Source: Hyphomicrobiales bacterium
GTDB taxonomy: Bacteria; Pseudomonadota; Alphaproteobacteria; Rhizobiales; Beijerinckiaceae
Length of the DNA: 57,889 bases
Direction: 5' to 3'
Assembly (NCBI GenBank): GCA_019237205.1
Contig: JAFAHO010000206.1
Location: 1-57,889 of the forward strand
Shown here in pieces: positions 55,807 through 57,889 of the stretch (the first letter of the stretch is position 1; each line of letters begins with the position of its first letter). Position numbers and translations under genes: made by a program. Under the pieces are notes generated by a model. That model was not told where the DNA came from, did not search any database, and was given only the letters and a program-made list of their open reading frames with translations.

Positions 55807-56793
55807 ATGACCGTGATTGAGAAAGCGTTCGCCTTCTTCGGGCTTGCCCATGAGCCCCCTGTCTGGCCGCCGGACAGGCTCTCGCTCGCGCTGCAGGGCG
55901 GCGGGTCGTTCGGCGCGTTCACATGGGGCGTGCTCGACCGGCTCCTCGAAGAGCCGGACATCAGCTTTGACGCCATCAGCGGCGCGAGCGCGGGCGCGGT
56001 CAACGCGGTCCTCATGGTCTCCGGCATGATCGAGGGCGGGCGGGACGGCGCGCGGGCGCGTCTTTCGCAATTCTGGGGTCGGATCGGAGGCTCGTCCGCC
56101 TTTCTGCCGACATCGGCGCTGCTCGGGGCGGGGCTCGAACTCGTCGTGCGCACCATGTCGCCCTATCAGTTCAACCCGTTCAACGTGAACCCGCTGCGCG
56201 AGGCTCTGGCCGCGGAAGTGGATTTCGAGCGCCTGCGCGCACGGTCCCCGATCAAGCTCCTGTTGGCGGCCACCCGGGTGCGCGACGGCAAGCTCAGGAT
56301 CTTCACCAATGAGGAAGTGACGATCGAGGCCGTGCTCGCCTCCGCCTGCCTGCCTCTTCTGCACCATGCGATCGAACTCGACGGCGAGTCCTACTGGGAT
56401 GGCGGCTACGCCGCCAATCCGCCGCTCGTGCCTCTCGTTCGCGCGTCCGATGCGGCGCAAATTCTCATCGTCCAAGTCACGCCGTCGACGATCGAGCGGA
56501 TGCCGGCGTCGGCGCGCGAAATCGCCAGGCGGATCGAGCAGATCCAGTTCAACGCGACCCTGAACAGCGAGCTCGAGGCGCTCAAAGTCGGAAAGATGGT
56601 CGGCGTGACAGAAAAACTGCGCCGCCTGCGGATCGGCCGGATCTCGGCTGGCGAGGAGTTCGAGGGCCTCGCCGACGAAAGCGCAGGAAACGTCGGCCGC
56701 GAGTTTCTCGAGCGCCTTCACGAGGGCGGACGCGCCGCCGCTGACCTCTGGCTCAAGCGCGGCCTTCCGGCGGCGGCAGGAAGTCGCGACTAG
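55807..56793 (+). CDS. Patatin-like phospholipase
   Basis: A 328-residue acyl hydrolase with the patatin Ser-Asp dyad. The oxyanion motif is LALQGGGSFGAFTWGVLDRL, the nucleophile elbow GASAG in FDAISGASAGAVNAVLM, and the Asp in DGGY (SYWDGGYAANPPL). No signal peptide. In alphaproteobacteria such proteins often sit near polyhydroxybutyrate genes, but none adjoins here apart from distant phasins. It is divergent from the carboxylase gene. The ATG at 55807 is chosen because the open frame to 55549 lies antisense to the carboxylase start. Confidence 0.92.
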   Translation: MTVIEKAFAFFGLAHEPPVWPPDRLSLALQGGGSFGAFTWGVLDRLLEEPDISFDAISGASAGAVNAVLMVSGMIEGGRDGARARLSQFWGRIGGSSAFLPTSALLGAGLELVVRTMSPYQFNPFNVNPLREALAAEVDFERLRARSPIKLLLAATRVRDGKLRIFTNEEVTIEAVLASACLPLLHHAIELDGESYWDGGYAANPPLVPLVRASDAAQILIVQVTPSTIERMPASAREIARRIEQIQFNATLNSELEALKVGKMVGVTEKLRRLRIGRISAGEEFEGLADESAGNVGREFLERLHEGGRAAADLWLKRGLPAAAGSRD

Positions 56794-56898
56794 CCGGACC
56801 TGTCGGCCAACCGAGTCGAGATCGGTCATAGGCGGCGCGGCGTCTGTCTGTTAGGGTCCTCCCGGCGCAAGCGGCGCCGACACTTTGGGGTTTATGAT

Positions 56899-57399
56899 AT
56901 GATGATCCGCACCTTTGCTTCCTTTGCCGCGGCTCTGACGATGAGCGGGCTGGCGACGTCCCCGGCGCCGGCGCAGGACGCGGCGCAGGTGGGCACTCTG
57001 ACCTGCGACGTCTCCGCGGGCGTCGGGATGATTCTGACGCAGAGGCAGACGATGAACTGCGGGTTCACGCCTGCGAACGGAGGCCCAGTCGACCCCTACG
57101 TCGGGCGGATCGATCAATTCGGGATCGCTCTCGGCGCCGTCCAACAAGGCCAGCTGATTTGGGGCGTGATCGCGCCGGCCTCCGGCGTCCCGCGCGGAGC
57201 GCTCGCGGGGACCTATACCGGCGTCGGCGCGCAAGCGACTGCAGGCGCGGGCCTGGGGGCCAATGCGCTCGTCGGAGGAACAGGCCGGGCGTTTTCACTG
57301 CAGCCGCTTTCTATCCAGGGACAGACTGGTCTGAACATCGCCGGCGGCATCACCACCGTCACGCTGATGTCCCCGCCGCCGTCGCCGCCGCTGAAGTGA
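56899..57399 (+). CDS. DUF992 family exported protein
   Basis: A 166-residue protein with a signal peptide (MMIRTFASFAAALTMSGLAT, cleavage likely after APA). It shows the DUF992 pattern VGTLTCDVSAGVGMILTQRQ with paired cysteines, YVGRIDQFGIALG, GALAGTYTGVGAQATAGAGL and PLSIQGQTGLNIAGG. Gly/Ala-rich beta sheet is expected; location periplasmic. Function unknown. The family is largely confined to Hyphomicrobiales and supports the lineage call. Confidence 0.92.
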   Translation: MMIRTFASFAAALTMSGLATSPAPAQDAAQVGTLTCDVSAGVGMILTQRQTMNCGFTPANGGPVDPYVGRIDQFGIALGAVQQGQLIWGVIAPASGVPRGALAGTYTGVGAQATAGAGLGANALVGGTGRAFSLQPLSIQGQTGLNIAGGITTVTLMSPPPSPPLK

Positions 57400-57529
57400 G
57401 GTGAGACGACCTCTTCGGAGCGGCGGGGAAACCCGGCAAAGCTTGTCGAGAGCGGAAGAACCGGGTCAGGATCCAATCATCCAAATGAATCTACAAGCGA
57501 GTGGGCGCTGACAGCGGTGGAGAAGCGGT

Positions 57530-57841
57530 ATGACGAGCCATGACGACGAGGCGCATCCTGAGCGGCCTGGCGGAACGCTGTCGGCGGCAGCCAAGCGCGC
57601 CCAACACGCAATTGACAGCGCCAAGGAGCTTGCGGCGGGAGCCGACCTCGACCAGCTCAAATCGAAGGCCGCCGACGCGGCCTCCGCGCTGTATCAGGGG
57701 GGCCGCGAGCTTCTCTCAAATAGCGACGAGCTGTCCAAGGCCACCGAGCAGCTCAGCGCCTCGATCCGCAAGAACCCGCTCGCCGCGGTCGGCATCGCGT
57801 TCACGGCAGGACTGCTCCTCGCGCTGCTCACCCGCGGATAG
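57530..57841 (+). CDS. DUF883/YqjD-like membrane protein
   Basis: A 103-residue helical protein. Amphipathic Ala/Lys/Glu-rich helices (SAAAKRAQHAIDSAKELA, STAT-like DELSKATEQLSASIR) precede the membrane segment NPLAAVGIAFTAGLLLALLT and a short basic end, the layout of ElaB/YqjD proteins, which in E. coli tether ribosomes to the membrane in stationary phase. That role here is inferred. GGAGAAG lies upstream of the ATG. It is followed six bases later by another gene start, so it begins an operon. Confidence 0.82.
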   Translation: MTSHDDEAHPERPGGTLSAAAKRAQHAIDSAKELAAGADLDQLKSKAADAASALYQGGRELLSNSDELSKATEQLSASIRKNPLAAVGIAFTAGLLLALLTRG

Positions 57842-57847
57842 GCGGCG

Positions 57848-57889
57848 ATGACCAACGAGATTGTCGCATTCGCCCAGGCGCGGGCGAAG
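57848..57889 (+). CDS. Start of a gene cut by the window edge
   Basis: ATG 57848 opens 14 codons, MTNEIVAFAQARAK, six bases after the DUF883-like stop. Genes following YqjD-like proteins are often small holin-superfamily III membrane proteins (YqjE-like), but too little is visible to confirm it. Confidence 0.45.
   Translation, partial: MTNEIVAFAQARAK

Overview
The window looks like a chromosomal segment of a high-GC alphaproteobacterium. The Hyphomicrobiales (a Beijerinckiaceae/Methylocystaceae-like lineage) is the best guess. The evidence is the families present: DUF1489, DUF992, two phasins, a tandem cold-shock-domain protein, an Omp31-type beta-barrel, the clpS-clpA pair and an SPW-repeat protein. 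No rRNA, tRNA, CRISPR array, integrase or complete insertion sequence was seen. Genus-level placement is inference.

Layout. 0-6 kb: a partial STAS/SEC14-like gene, an MscS channel, and a leftward aa3 cytochrome oxidase operon ctaC-ctaD-ctaG-ctaE followed by a thioesterase; ctaB is absent from its usual place. 6-18.4 kb: a rightward glycogen operon, glgP-glgB-glgC-glgA-glgX/malQ. Its last gene is one 1380-codon reading frame that fuses debranching enzyme and 4-alpha-glucanotransferase, so synthesis, branching, phosphorolysis, debranching and maltodextrin recycling are made together. 18.5-29.9 kb: mixed housekeeping and accessory genes (tandem cold-shock protein, S1C protease without signal peptide, DedA, phasin-like, GNAT, DUF423, adenine deaminase, pyridoxal kinase, PhzF, NUDIX, lipoprotein, SPW protein). 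Among them is a decayed NAD-dependent epimerase gene containing an AT-richer block.

30-39 kb: a LysR remnant; a divergent marR/cupin pair whose intergenic region carries two identical 15-bp operator-like palindromes; a PRC-barrel protein; an oxalate-decarboxylase-type bicupin; a DHA2-type MFS exporter; a FemAB-like/HIT/DUF1614 operon; and an Omp31-like barrel. 39-47 kb: clpS-clpA, a phasin with a palindrome inside its promoter, a D,D-carboxypeptidase with a SPOR domain and a His/Tyr-rich N-terminus, a membrane DnaJ-like protein, a VWA protein and DUF1489. 47-50.5 kb: a probable conflict/defence pair, a TIR protein translationally coupled to a STAND NTPase ending in an FGE/SUMF1 (C-type-lectin fold) domain. 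The NTPase frame is broken by an apparent one-base deletion near 48840.

50.5-57.9 kb: a palindromic dispersed repeat, a core MetE-like methyltransferase, a protealysin-like M4 peptidase overlapping its emfourin-type inhibitor gene, a biotin-dependent acyl-CoA carboxylase alpha subunit, a patatin-like phospholipase, DUF992, a DUF883/YqjD-like protein and the start of another gene. The most interesting loci are the TIR/STAND-FGE pair, the protealysin-emfourin operon, the GlgX-MalQ fusion, the two-site MarR operator and the phasin promoter palindrome.
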